Shown piece after piece: positions 11,981 to 22,820 of a DNA stretch of 64,000 nucleotides. The first letter of the stretch is position 1. Each line of letters begins with the position of its first letter. This stretch comes from Glycine soja (taxonomy: Eukaryota > Streptophyta > Magnoliopsida > Fabales > Fabaceae): contig NC_041020.1 in NCBI RefSeq assembly GCF_004193775.1, forward strand, positions 10,051,198-10,115,197, given 5' to 3'. Made by a program: the position numbers and the translations under genes. The notes beneath the pieces are model-generated. The model saw nothing but the letters and a program-made list of their open reading frames with translations, made no database searches and had not been told where the DNA came from.

Positions 11981-13182
11981 TGTAACACCCCGATATATAT
12001 ATCTATATATTATTAGTAATTATGTTTGATGTTTGATTATTTGTTGTGTTATTTTTATCCGTAATTATTTTCAAGGAGGTTAATTTAGTTAATAGAGGGG
12101 TGTGGGTAGATAAGGATCTAGCTTCTCAAAGAAGCCTCTTGAGAAAGCTTCTCAAAGAAGCCACGAGGAAGCCTCTTAATGAAGCTTCTTGAGGAAGCTA
12201 CATGAGCTGACTCGGTAAAAACGCTTTCCAGCCTTCGTTAACCGTTGGATCTTCTCAACATTTGGTCTGCAGCTTCACAAGACACTTTTACACGATCTGA
12301 CCGTTGAGATCTTCGAAAAAAGGTTTGGAGTGTGCATGAAGCTTCCGTTCCTGAGAGCATTTCTCATTTAAGCATTTCAGCCTATGCTTTCGTGTAGCTT
12401 AGGAAAAACGCCATTTCTTCTCCTTTCTTTATTCCAAAGTCATTTCTAACATCCCAAGCACTTTCTCCATCACCCACAGCCACCATTAGCCACCACAAAC
12501 CGCCATTGTTCTTTGTTGAGACCCACACCGAGAGGAACCTTTCAATTGAAGCGAAATCTTCCAAATTGGCTTGCGGTTTCGGTAGAGAACGAAACCCTAA
12601 TCTGACATTTCATTTTCTTTCGAGGTAACCATGGTTCTACGCTTGTTTCTTGTTAGTTTCAGCTTGTCTTTGCATCTTTTCTGACTTTGGAACCACCATT
12701 GCATGTTTTACGTTTCCTCTGAAAAACCCTAGAGAAAAAGACTTTGTAAACGTTATCTTTTCATGAAATTTATGTTATTTTCGTAACCTACACTGAACCC
12801 CGGTCACATTGGCTTGGTCGGAATTTCAAAATGATGTTTCTTTGTAAAACCCGAAATGCTCTCAGCTCTTTCATGTAGTGATTTGGGTGTTTGACCCAGA
12901 GCACTGTTATTAGCTTTGTTTTCTGAAATCCATATTAAGTCTCCTTCGTTTTGGTATGGTAGAGGATTGTGTGGAACCGACGAGCGAAAAAGAAAAAGAC
13001 ATCTCCAAGTGACATGACGAGGAAACTGCGGATAGCTCATAATAGGTGAGGGGAGTTTATTATAAAATTTACCGTTTTAACACCATAGCTAGGGTCAGGG
13101 AACCTAGCTATGAGGATATCTGCCTGTCCCTGTTGCATGCTGATTTTTCTTCAAAGAAAATTACGTTTTAACGAATGGGATG

Positions 13183-13274
<92 letters not shown>

Positions 13275-14663
13275 GTGTGTGTGTGTATGTTATTATTGAT
13301 GAATATGTGAATATGAAATGAGGTTGCTGTTGTTGTTGATAACGTCATTGAGATGAGATGATATTTATGTTGTGAATGACATGGAAATGGAATGTTGATT
13401 GATGTTGGAAATGCATTGGCATGTGCATGTTGTGTATGTTCGTGGGGGGCACTGTGCACTGACCTTCTAGGGTCTTTGGCACTAGCTTTTGGCCACGTTC
13501 ATACGTTGGATGTTGTGTATGTTCATGGAGGGCACTGTGCACTGACCTTCCAGGGTCTTTGGCACTAACTTTTGGCCATGATCATACGTCGTATGGAGTG
13601 TATGTCATGGGGGGTAGAGTGCACTGACCTTGTCGGATGACCCAGACGTGGGTAACTAGCATGGTTAGAGAATCTAAGCATTTCTAAGGGGATGCTTAGG
13701 CGCTTTAATTGGTCCATGGTCTTTGGCACTTACTTTTGGCCGTGATCATAGCTCATACGACATAGGAAATAGAGTAACTGGGGCCAAGTGTACTTTGTAC
13801 TAGGGGGCTGTCACCTGGTAGGGAACACCTTTGGGCTCCTAGGCTGATTACCTATGGGAGGGGGGCTGTTACGTGCACAACTAGGTGGTCTCAACAAACT
13901 CATCACAGTTCCCTAAGTGAGAGTGTCGTGTGGACACACTTAGGCTATTTCCTGAGGTTTGGTTGTTGTTGGTACGTACCACATTGCATCTGAGTGTTGA
14001 GTCAGGTGCATGCATCATTCTGTGCAGTCTTGATTGGGTCCATGGATGAATGATGAGTAATTGTTGGATGTGGATGATGAATATTTGTTGGATATGAGTG
14101 TTGAATAATGATTTTTGTGTATGCTCATCATGTTTGCCTATGTTCCTTGCTAATTGTGGTTATTTGGAATTGGTATTGGTTGTTTTTATAATGAACTCAC
14201 CCTTGCAATTTTGTATCGTGTGGTTGATACCTGTGATGATCACGAACCTTGTTCGTGGGTGCAGAATGACAGTGGCAGGGTGCAGGGAGTAAGATTCTGG
14301 TGAGGAGCTCCCGAGCCGACGTGATGACGTTGGCGTTATTTTGGGAGAGAGTTGTGTTTTGTAATCAACTCCTCCGTAGTTGGTTTTTAAGTTTTATTTT
14401 GTTAAGTTAAAGATGTAAAACTGAGGTTTTAATTATATCTATGAACAAATTTAATTTTCGTTATGTGTATGACATGTACCGAATTATTGTTTCTATGTAA
14501 TTATGCATATTCACTTAAGTAATGGCGTGTTGTTGGATGAATTTATGTTGTGACAAAATCACTTCTATTTTCATAAGCAAAAATTAAGGGAGTTCTTTTT
14601 ATAAAAATTGAAATTATCGAATATTAGAGTGTGGATACCGTAGCGACGAGGCGGGTCGTTACA
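11981..14663 (+). repeat. Solo LTR B, inverted partner of A
   Basis: This 2683-bp unit starts TGTAACACCCC and ends GGGTCGTTACA. It is the reverse complement of 7746-10665 and differs mainly at microsatellites and small indels. Its flanks are CATAC on the left and CCAAG on the right. These do not match each other but match the flanks of copy A in a crossed pattern. Confidence 0.8.
13185..13272. repeat. (AT)n microsatellite, about 44 units
   Basis: A pure AT run inside LTR B, followed by a short GT run. It replaces the compound CA/TA run and neighbouring bases seen in LTR A. Confidence 0.95.
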
Positions 14664-15263
14664 CCAAGTATGTGAAAGAACTACTAAAGAAATTTAACAT
14701 GGGTGATGCAAAAAAGGTGAAGACTCCAATGCACCCCACCATATACCTTGGACTAGATAAGGAATCAACGAAGGTGGACGAGACTCAATACAAAGAAATG
14801 ATTGGTTCACAACTCTATCTCACTACATCTAGGCCTGATATAATGTTTAGTATTTGTCTATGTGAAAGATTTTAAAAAGAACCAAGGGAATTTCACCTAA
14901 CTACATTCAAAACATATATTTAGATATCTAATTGGAACTTCTAATTTTGGTCTTATGTTCAAAAGAAGAGAAAGTTTCAGACTTGAAAGCTATTGTGATG
15001 CTGACTATGTTGGTGACAAAGTTGAAAGAAAAAGCACAAGTGCAAGCTGTCACTTTATAGGTGGCAACTTAATAACATGGATATGCAAGAAGCAAGGCTC
15101 AACTGCATTGTCCACTGCTAAAGCAGAATATACGTTAGCAGTAAGTTATTGCGCTCAACTTCTCTGGATAAAGAATTAACTTGAAGACTACAACATCTAT
15201 GAGAGTAAAATTCCTATCTTTTGTGACAGTAAAGCTGCTATCAATCTTTTGAAAGATCCAATA
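14664..15263 (+). pseudogene. Ty1/copia pol piece: end of RT and RNase H
   Basis: This piece resumes in frame after LTR B with YVKELLKKFNMGDAKKVKTP and an IGSQLYLTTSRPDIMFS segment. RNase H follows: SYCDADYVGD, KSTSASCHFIGGNLITW and STAKAEY (the middle acidic residue lies in this motif). It breaks off after the CDSKAAI-like stretch near 15260. A stop at about 14872 and frame changes show decay. It is a sister of the relic at 1-330. Confidence 0.85.
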
Positions 15264-15490
15264 ATTGGTATCAGAGCCAAGGTCACAAGTTTGATTCCTA
15301 GTGGGGAAATTGCTGAGGGGGAGATTGTTTGCCAGGTTGTGGCATCAATTGTCCCATGGCAGAGGCCCAGGTGGGTCAAGTCACAATCGACTCATGGCGC
15401 TTGGGCTGTTATGCTCTTAAGTAGAAAAAGTTGTGCCCTAACTATAAGTTATAACTTTTCGCCTAGTAGTCAGTGTTTGATCCCATAGAC
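15264..15490 (+). other. Possible tRNA-related short repeat (SINE-like) or recombination junction
   Basis: The copia reading stops abruptly at TTGGTATCAGAGCC. The next 200 bases hold two stretches that resemble a pol III B box (GTTTGATTCC at about 15291 and GTTTGATCCC at about 15476). No matching A box, poly-A tail or target duplication is clear. A SINE is possible, as is a foreign primer-site region joined by deletion. Confidence 0.25.
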
Positions 15491-17620
15491 AATGTGCAGG
15501 TTGTCCTCCAAAAATGGAAGGCTATGGCCCAAGTTATTCTTTCCTAAAAAAGAGCAAAGATCGCCAAACCAACACCTGTACTTGCACCCAAAGAAGCTGC
15601 CATTCAGTCTATCATCCCCAAATGCGTCAAAACCAAAGCCACTAAAGCCAATCCCAAGATTGGTGACAAAGAGTGGTCAATTTCCTTTAGTAGTAACAAG
15701 GAAAGTGTGACTACATCTTCATTAGGAAGTGAGACCACTGAAGATGCTCTTATTTCTCCACTTTGCAAGCATCCATACTTTGCACCAAAATAGCATCCAC
15801 TACCATCCCCTATTCACTTGGATAAGTTCAAGAGATTTGTTCAGCAAAAGGTATCCTTAATGAGTGAACAAAGGTTTCCTTTGGCATTCATGAAAGGTAA
15901 TCCTCAATCTACATCTCCTTTCACTGAAGACATCCAAGGCATGACTATGTGCATACATCTTCTGAAGCCTTCAAGGCTCTTTCATAAGATGTCATAGTTC
16001 ATTTGTAGCCTCCTCAGTGGACACATCTAGTGCAGTCACAAGGCATCAAGATGCAACCGCATTGGCTAGCACCTGGAACCTAACAACATGTTCATCCATT
16101 CACTGAGGTTACACTAGCAGTAGCATGGAGAAACCTTTAGAAGTCCAAGGATAAGAAGAGCACTTAGAACATTATTCCTACGGATCTGTTTGAGAAACAC
16201 TAGAGGGATCCTTCATAGGAAGTAGAACCACCAAAGAATGAGTTTCAGAAAAAGGTAAACCTTTGGACGCCTCTTTCATAGCTCCTCCCAGTTAACTTGG
16301 CTGATTTGGAGCTCACCTTCATGGACTACTTCATGCTTGATAGACTACATTCACAAATGTATGTGAGGAACTAGGAAATTACCTATCCATTAGGGTTGCA
16401 CATCTCAAAGGCCAACAAAATCAAAATTGTTACAAACAAGGTGTGCTCCTGTTTACTTATTTGGAATGCTGCTAAGAAGAAGGGCTTCAAGCTGGACTTT
16501 TATGAAGAAATTCCCTCAAGACAAATAAAGGTGGAAGTGGTGAACTATTCTAGGAATTGAAGTTCCTTGTTCCATGATAAAAAAAAAACTCGTTCAAGAT
16601 CTAGACGCATATGATGCTAAGACCTTCTAGAATCAGATTGTATGGGCTGACACTTCAAATGCCTCCTCATCTAGTTATGATGGTAGTGACAATGTTGATC
16701 ACCATGACTTTATTCAAGTGTTGTGTCCAACTTGGACGTATCATTTCAATGATGCTTGTGCGTGTTTCACTAAGGATGCTGACATCTATTCCTTTATCAA
16801 ACGACCAATAAGCCTTCTCACTATTCTTGAAGAGACCACCTATGATCTCAACAAAATGGAGGAAAATGAGTTCAAAGATCATGTGACTAAGCTCCATGAT
16901 GCTCAGAAAGAAAGAAAATCCAAGATGGAAGAAGAACTGGCTTCTGGTGCTACTACGAAGGAGAAAGTTATGGACGACAACATTGTTCATGAGATCATTA
17001 TTGATCTCACAAACATTAGTGTTATGAATGAAGTTTTAATGTATAGAAAATGTATAGAAAATGAAAAATTTAGTGCAAGAGATGATAGGTCAAGCAATGT
17101 ATAGAAAATGAAAAATTTAGGCTTTCAATGCAAAATGCCATTACCACAAAGTTCTCTAAACTCAGTGCTATTCTACTCCAAAACCTCTAATAGGCTCTGA
17201 TGACTATGTTAAGAGTTGTTGCTACCCCTACACTTGTTGCTGCTCCTGCACCCCCAATTCTTATCCATCAACCATCACCTCCTGAACCAACACCACCATT
17301 CATTGATCAAACACCACCACACTATCTTCACCACTACCTACGCAACCTCCACCACCACCTCAAATCCAAGATTTGCTATGATGGTTTATCACTATTTCTT
17401 TCTTTGAACCCATGGTCTTTTTGTTTATGAAAAAAGGGGTAGAAAATTTTTTTGATTGTAAGCGTAACTTGATAAATGAAAAATGTGGTTTGGAGCATTT
17501 TTATTGCATTATTTATTCCATTATTGCAATTTTCTTTCTTATTTTTCATGCTTTAAAAGCTGTTGAACTCAAAGGGAGTTTATAAATGCTTTACATATGT
17601 ATATGATCACCTACATATCT
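15491..17620 (+). pseudogene. Post-pol retrotransposon frame, copy 1
   Basis: This frame lies downstream of RNase H, as a Sirevirus second frame would. The reading is broken by many stops, but pieces align with the minus-strand copy at 58140-64000. The best piece, 16718-17104, contains YHFNDACACFTKDADIYSF, EETTYDLNKMEENEF and DHVTKLHDAQKE, a helical and charged region. A proline-rich segment follows at 17200-17400. The end carries a purine run, CTCAAAGGGAG (about 17567-17577), also found in the second copy. I do not recognise the protein. Two independent copies make it a real family rather than chance frames. Confidence 0.55.
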
Positions 17621-17639
17621 CACAATCATGTTTTACCAC

Positions 17640-18097
17640 ATCACATTAGAAGGGGCAAGGTACCTCCTCTCCATCATCGATGATTACTCCAAGATGACAT
17701 GGGTATTCATGATGAAGCAGAAATCTAAAGCTTTTAAGTGTATCATGCATTGGGCAATTCTTATGAAGAATCAAACAGGAAAGACAAAAAAGTGTTTTAG
17801 GACTGACAATGACTTGGAATTCTATTCTATGGAATTCAATGAATTCTTTAAGGATGAAGGCATTGCAAGACAACACATTGTATGCTATACTCCACGACCA
17901 AATGGAGTAATTGAAAGAATGAAAAAAAAACCTTGTTGGAAAGGGCCATATGCATAATATTTGATTCAAGGTTGAATATGAGTTTATAGGTTGAGCCAGT
18001 CAATGCATCATGCTATCTCGTGAATCACTCACTATCCACTACTATAGATATCAGGACCCCTATTGAGGTATGGTCTAACAAACCTGCTAAATGAAGG
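17640..18097 (+). pseudogene. Tork-like copia integrase core fragment
   Basis: The translation shows ARYLLSIIDDYSKMTWVFM (first catalytic aspartate region), FRTDNDLEF (second aspartate) and YTPRPNGVIERM (catalytic glutamate). A tail resembles the TPIEVWSNKPAK piece of the minus-strand Tork copy at 52188. Frame shifts occur after 17957. It stops directly at the outer end of the Tork LTR at 18098, so it is a separate, oppositely oriented scrap of the same family. Confidence 0.8.
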
Positions 18098-18499
18098 TGT
18101 TGGGAAGATTCAAAAAATTATATCCAGATAGGGAAGTTCAGATGATAGAAGAAGAAGAGAGATATCATGAAAAATTGTTATGTTTATTGCAAATAACAAA
18201 ATTTATAATGAAAAGGTGCAAAGCATTCTTAAGCTCACTGAACCTAAAATACAAAGCTCTTTATAAAGGAGACAACAACTAACTGTCTAACAAAAAATGG
18301 TTACAATAGAAAAATAGAAAATAGTTACAGTTACAACACAACCTATGTTAATGAAACCACTAGACCGGATGCTCCCTTCAATGCAACTGGATGCTCCACT
18401 AGATTATAGGAGATTGGACAACTAATACAGAAGACAAGAGTACTAGACTAGATGACCAACATTGTCATCCACCGTCTTTCTATCGTCCAACAACCAACA
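18098..18499 (-). repeat. 3' LTR of the minus-strand Tork-like copia
   Basis: On the minus strand this 402-bp LTR begins TGTTGGTTGTTGG at 18499 and ends CTTCCCAACA at 18098. A TTTATAAAG box (plus positions 18260-18268) fits a promoter in this direction. The polypurine tract at 18500-18510 adjoins its start. No second LTR for this element is visible; the 5' end was lost near 55340. Confidence 0.8.
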
Positions 18500-18510
18500 A
18501 TCTCCACCTT
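18500..18510 (-). promoter_or_regulatory. Polypurine tract of the Tork-like copia
   Basis: The minus strand reads AAGGTGGAGAT immediately before the LTR start TGTTGG. This is the form common in copia elements. Confidence 0.75.
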
Positions 18511-18539
18511 GGTTCAATATTTTTTTTATTACAAGTAAC

Positions 18540-19673
18540 TTAGTTCATTTCCAATAATCTATGTTAAGTAGATCTAGACAGTGTATGAGCTTGCTTCTTG
18601 GAATAGGCTTCATGAACATATCATCTAGATTCTCTCTTGTATCAACTTTCTTAGAACAGATAAAGTGGTATTTGATGTCCATATGCTTTTTCCTCTCATG
18701 ATGGACTTGATCCTTGGCTAAACAGATTGCTCTCAGACTGTCATAGAAAATAATAACATTTTCCTGTGGTAACATAAGATTGCTAATCAGACCCTTCAAC
18801 CCAATTCCTTCCTTTGTTGCTTCTGCATAGCCATGTACTCTACCTCTGTAGTGGATAACGCCACTGTAGGCTGAAGTGTTTCCTTCCAATTGACAAGAGA
18901 GTGGCCAATGGTGAATGCATACCCAGCCATAGATCTCTTTGCATCCAAATCTGTAGCATAGTCAGAATCTGAGTAACCAGCAAGAGCACAGGACGTGTCT
19001 CCATAGTAGACGACTCCAATATCAGTTGTACCCTTAAGGTACCTGAATATACGTTTCATAACTTGCCAATGTTTCTTCCCAAGATAGGGAAGTTCATAAG
19101 GAACATGAGACATGTACTCATTTTTTTATTCTAACTGAGTAGTATTGAGTTTAGATAGGCGAATGGACATTGTTAAAGGAGTACATAGTGGTTTTGTTTT
19201 TTCCATCCCAAAGTGATTCAGCATTTTCTAAATGTATTCCTTTTGACATAGAAAGAGCTTTTTCTAGATTCGATACCTCTTGATCTCCATGCCCAGAATC
19301 TTCTAACTAGCTCCCATGTCCTTCATCTCAAATTCACTACCGAGTAATGACTTTAGCTTTTGAATTGCCAACAAATTTTGAGATGCTATGAGTATGTTGT
19401 CCACATAGAGTAGTAGATAGATGTAGGAACCATCCTCCACCTTGTTATGATAAACACATGAGTCATTAGGACTTTTGATGTACCCATGAGAGATAATGAA
19501 TTCATTAAATCTCTTGTACCACTATCTTGGTGATTGCTTTAGCCCATAAATAGACCTCTTCAATCTACAGACATAATTTTCCTTTCCTTCCACTAAAAAC
19601 CTTTAGGTTGTTGCATCATAATAACTTGCTCTAGTCTTCCATGGAAAAGTTAGTTTTGGCATTGAGTTGCTCT
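18540..19673 (-). pseudogene. Tork-like copia pol: RT C-terminal part and RNase H
   Basis: On the minus strand the RT end reads WQVMKRIFRYLKGTTDIGV. RNase H follows with GYSDSDYATDLDAKRSMAGY, NWKETLQPTVALSTTEVEYM and an IFYDSLRAICLAKD segment, ending in KYHFICSKKVD. RNase H is split between two frames around 18850, and the upstream RT (19120-19660) has several stops. The hAT transposon enters at 19673, and the reading continues at 51204. The Tork lineage is inferred from the RNase H wording and the short LTR. Confidence 0.85.
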
Positions 19674-19850
19674 TAGACATGGCAATGGGGCGGGGCGGGG
19701 ACGGGTATTGTTTCCCCGATCCCCGACCCCGACTCCCCGACTTGTCCCCATACCCGTACCCGATACCCGACGGGTTTAAAAATTTCATCCCATCCCCGTA
19801 CCCGTCGGGTATCGGGTATCCCCGACCCCAACCCGTACCCGATTCCAATT
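19674..19850 (+). repeat. Left terminal inverted repeat and GC-rich subterminal region of hAT
   Basis: The 12-bp TIR is followed by GGGGCGGGGCGGGGACGGG and a series of CCGTACCCG/CGGGTATCGGG motifs on both strands. Such clusters are transposase-binding regions in Ac-like elements; binding here is inferred. The surrounding DNA is strongly AT-rich, so the contrast is sharp. Confidence 0.85.
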
Positions 19851-20476
19851 AAAAAAAAATTTAAAAATATTAAAAATTTGATTTTAAAAAAAATAAATTG
19901 ATTGTTAAACATTTATTTTCAACTACTTATATATCATTAAATTTATTATAACATATGTGACTACAAAATTCGTTAAGAAATGAATATTAAATTATGTAAA
20001 AATTCTAAAATAAAATTAACTACTAATAAATAAAATAAAGACTAACACATTTGCCTAGCATGATTCCATAATTTTTTAAGGTAAATAAAATACGTCAAAT
20101 ATAAAACAACATAATTCAAATGTTCATTAGTTCAAATTATACCAAATTAGAAATAAATAGAAAATGAAAACAATGTCCATCATCAAAATAACCACCAACT
20201 TCACCAAAGATGTCATGAACATTTCTTCTTCAGCGCTCAACCTGATATTTATAAAATCAAACATCATATTTTAGATGTTTCAAATCTTAAAATCACACAT
20301 CACATTAGTAAATAAGTATAGTTATTACTTTACCGATCAACAATAATGTCTACTAATCTTGCAAACATTGAGTAATGTTACTGACCAAAGATCCACCTAT
20401 ATTTTAAAAAATTTGAAAAATTAGATATGTATAATGATATTAAAAAAAAATTAGAACAACTAAAAGTGAATATACA

Positions 20477-22820
20477 TTCATCATCGGATTCAATCTCATC
20501 TGTAAAAGTTGATTCTTCAATTGATCTAGAACCTATAAATAATAATTATAAAATAATAAATAACAAGTTATAAGTTTTAAAAATATAAGCAATTCATAAA
20601 GTATCACATAAGCATTCAGAATTTTACCTGCATTCTCTGAATTCCATAACCAACTTTTAGAACACATCAAAGCTTCTAAAGTAGTATAATGAAGTCGGCT
20701 ACGATGAGGAGTTAATATCTGACCTCCAATACTAAATGCCGATTCAAAAGCTACAGTGGAGATCGGAATAGCCAACACATCCCTTGCAATTGCTTGTAAT
20801 GTTGGATACTTTAACTCATTCAATTTCCACCACATTAAGATATCAAAATCTGAACTTCTTGGTAAAACTTCCTCCTCTAAGTAATGATCTAACTCCGTTT
20901 TCATAGTTGAGGTTCTTGCCCTTTTCTTTCTTTCAATGTATCTATCATAATCACACAATTTACTCTTTCCATCACTAACCACATCTTGTGATTCAAAAGA
21001 ACTAGTAGAATCTTGATGCTTTTTGGCTTGATATTCCGAAACCAAATCATAACACAAGTTTCGGATCCTATTAACTTGTGAAAAAAAATCAATGGGATAA
21101 ATTGATTCAAAGTAAAACTCAAGCAACTCCATTTTGTATCTTGGATCTAAAACAGTAGCAACTCCTATGATCACATGAATAACACTCCAATAAGAATCAA
21201 ATTTTTGTAACATCTTTTCTGCCATATTTTGAATCACTTCATTAGGGGAATTGACCCATTCAGATAAAGTCATCTTGATCTCACAAATTTGAGGAAAATA
21301 AATGTTGGCAGTTGGATATTTTGTACCAGAAATCATTTCTGTAAATCATTAAATATGGCCAACCTCTTACACACTTCCTTTGCAAATTCCCATTGTGAAT
21401 CACTTGGAAAACAAGAGTATTGAGTTTCACGCTGCTTTAATCGGGAAAACACATCCTTATATGATATTGCAACATCAAACATCTTGTAAGTTGAACTCCA
21501 TCTAGTTGGACAATCTAAACTCAACTTTTTGGTGCAAGGGATTCGCAATTGTTTAGCAGTATCTTGAAATTTTTCCAGCCTTTTAGGTGTTGCAATCCAA
21601 TATGCTACACTATCTCGAATTTTTTCCACTCCATCCTTCACAACTCCTAAACCATCTTTTACTATCAAATTTAAGATATGTGCACAACAACGCATGTGAA
21701 GAAACGCTCCTTCCTTAATTAAAGTGCCTAATTGCAACTTATTCTTAATTTTTTCAATCATGCAATCATTTGTACTACAATTATCCAAAGTGATAGTGGA
21801 CAATTTTGTATCAATGTTCCAATCCAGCAAACATTCAACTAGTGCATTGCAAAGTCTTTCACTTGTGTGAGGTGAAGGAACATAAATGAACCTAGTATAT
21901 TAGCACAAAAATAGCTTAATCACACTATCACAAAAAAAGATCTAACACAATATATCAACACAAAAATATCTAACACAAAAAATTATAAAAAAATATCCAA
22001 CACAATATATTGGGAAGCTATAAAATTAAGGATGTTGCTAGTACCTCAAAATGCGACTTTGCAAAGTCCATGAGCTATCAATGTAATGAGCTGTGACAGC
22101 CATATACCCTTTCTTTTGGTTGCTTGCAGTCCACATATCTAATGTAATTGCCACCCTTCCTTCATTTGTATCCAACAGCTTCATAACAATTGATTTTTCA
22201 AAGTCATAAACATTAAATATCTCTTTCTTTATAGTGTTTCGTGAAGGACATTGAAATTGTGGTTGGAGTGTAGCTAAAAATCTTCTAAACCCAACATGAT
22301 TCACTATTGAAAGTGGATATTCATGCATGATAATAGCACATGCAAGATCCTTCCTTGCATTTTCTTCATTATAACCTCCAGCAGTCAATTCTTGTCTACC
22401 TTGTGTAACCTTAGGAATAAGAAATGTTTGTCCCTTCCCTTTGTCATGTAACCTTTTCTGAATGCATTTCTCCATATGGGCATGCAAATGCTTTGTTCCA
22501 TTCTTTGATGCTCCCCCGAGAAGCTTTTCGCAGTATTTACATTGGGCCTTGTCTTGTCCATCAACAATTTTAATCTTATCAAAATGGTTCCACACAATAC
22601 TTTTGAGCCTCCCTCCTCCAGTTTTTATTGATGATACACCATGGTCATCCACCTCCATGCTAGGTGGTTGTTGCATAGGTTCATTATTAGGACCTTCAGC
22701 TGTACCGGTAGAACTTTCTACTGGAGTTGGTTGGTGTGAAGATAGCGGAGTAGGATGGTCTGAAGATTGTGAAGTTGGTTGGTGTGAACTAGGTTCTTCA
22801 ATTTGCATATTTTCAACCAT
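20477..22820 (-). pseudogene. hAT transposase (RICESLEEPER-like, BED zinc finger), frameshifted
   Basis: The start is the ATG at 22820. Exon 1 (22820-22045) has a Ser/Pro/Thr-rich N terminus, then a BED finger at about residues 72-120 (CKYC ... HLHAHMEKC), then LACAIIMHEYPLSIVNHVGF and LDMWTASNQKKGYM. An intron with GT..AG ends (22044-21892) joins AG|G in frame to FIYVPSPHTSERL. Exon 2 continues through LDNCSTNDCMI and CCAHILNLIVKDGL. A one-base frame change at about 21335-21345 precedes ISGTKYPTANIYF. The hAT dimerisation domain follows (WWKLNELKYPTLQAIARDVL ... STVAFESAFS). A second intron (20627-20533) precedes an acidic tail. Length, about 700 residues, is normal. The frameshift makes the copy probably inactive. 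Confidence 0.88.

Noticed and set aside
10027..12564. A 60-codon frame conserved at 10027-10209 and 12382-12564
   Set aside because: Its conservation only reflects that the two places are inverted copies of one LTR, and the whole LTR is equally conserved.
15264..15300. A tRNA gene at a TGGTATCAGAGCC sequence
   Set aside because: No cloverleaf can be drawn. The phrase is the common primer-site sequence or part of a SINE-like repeat.
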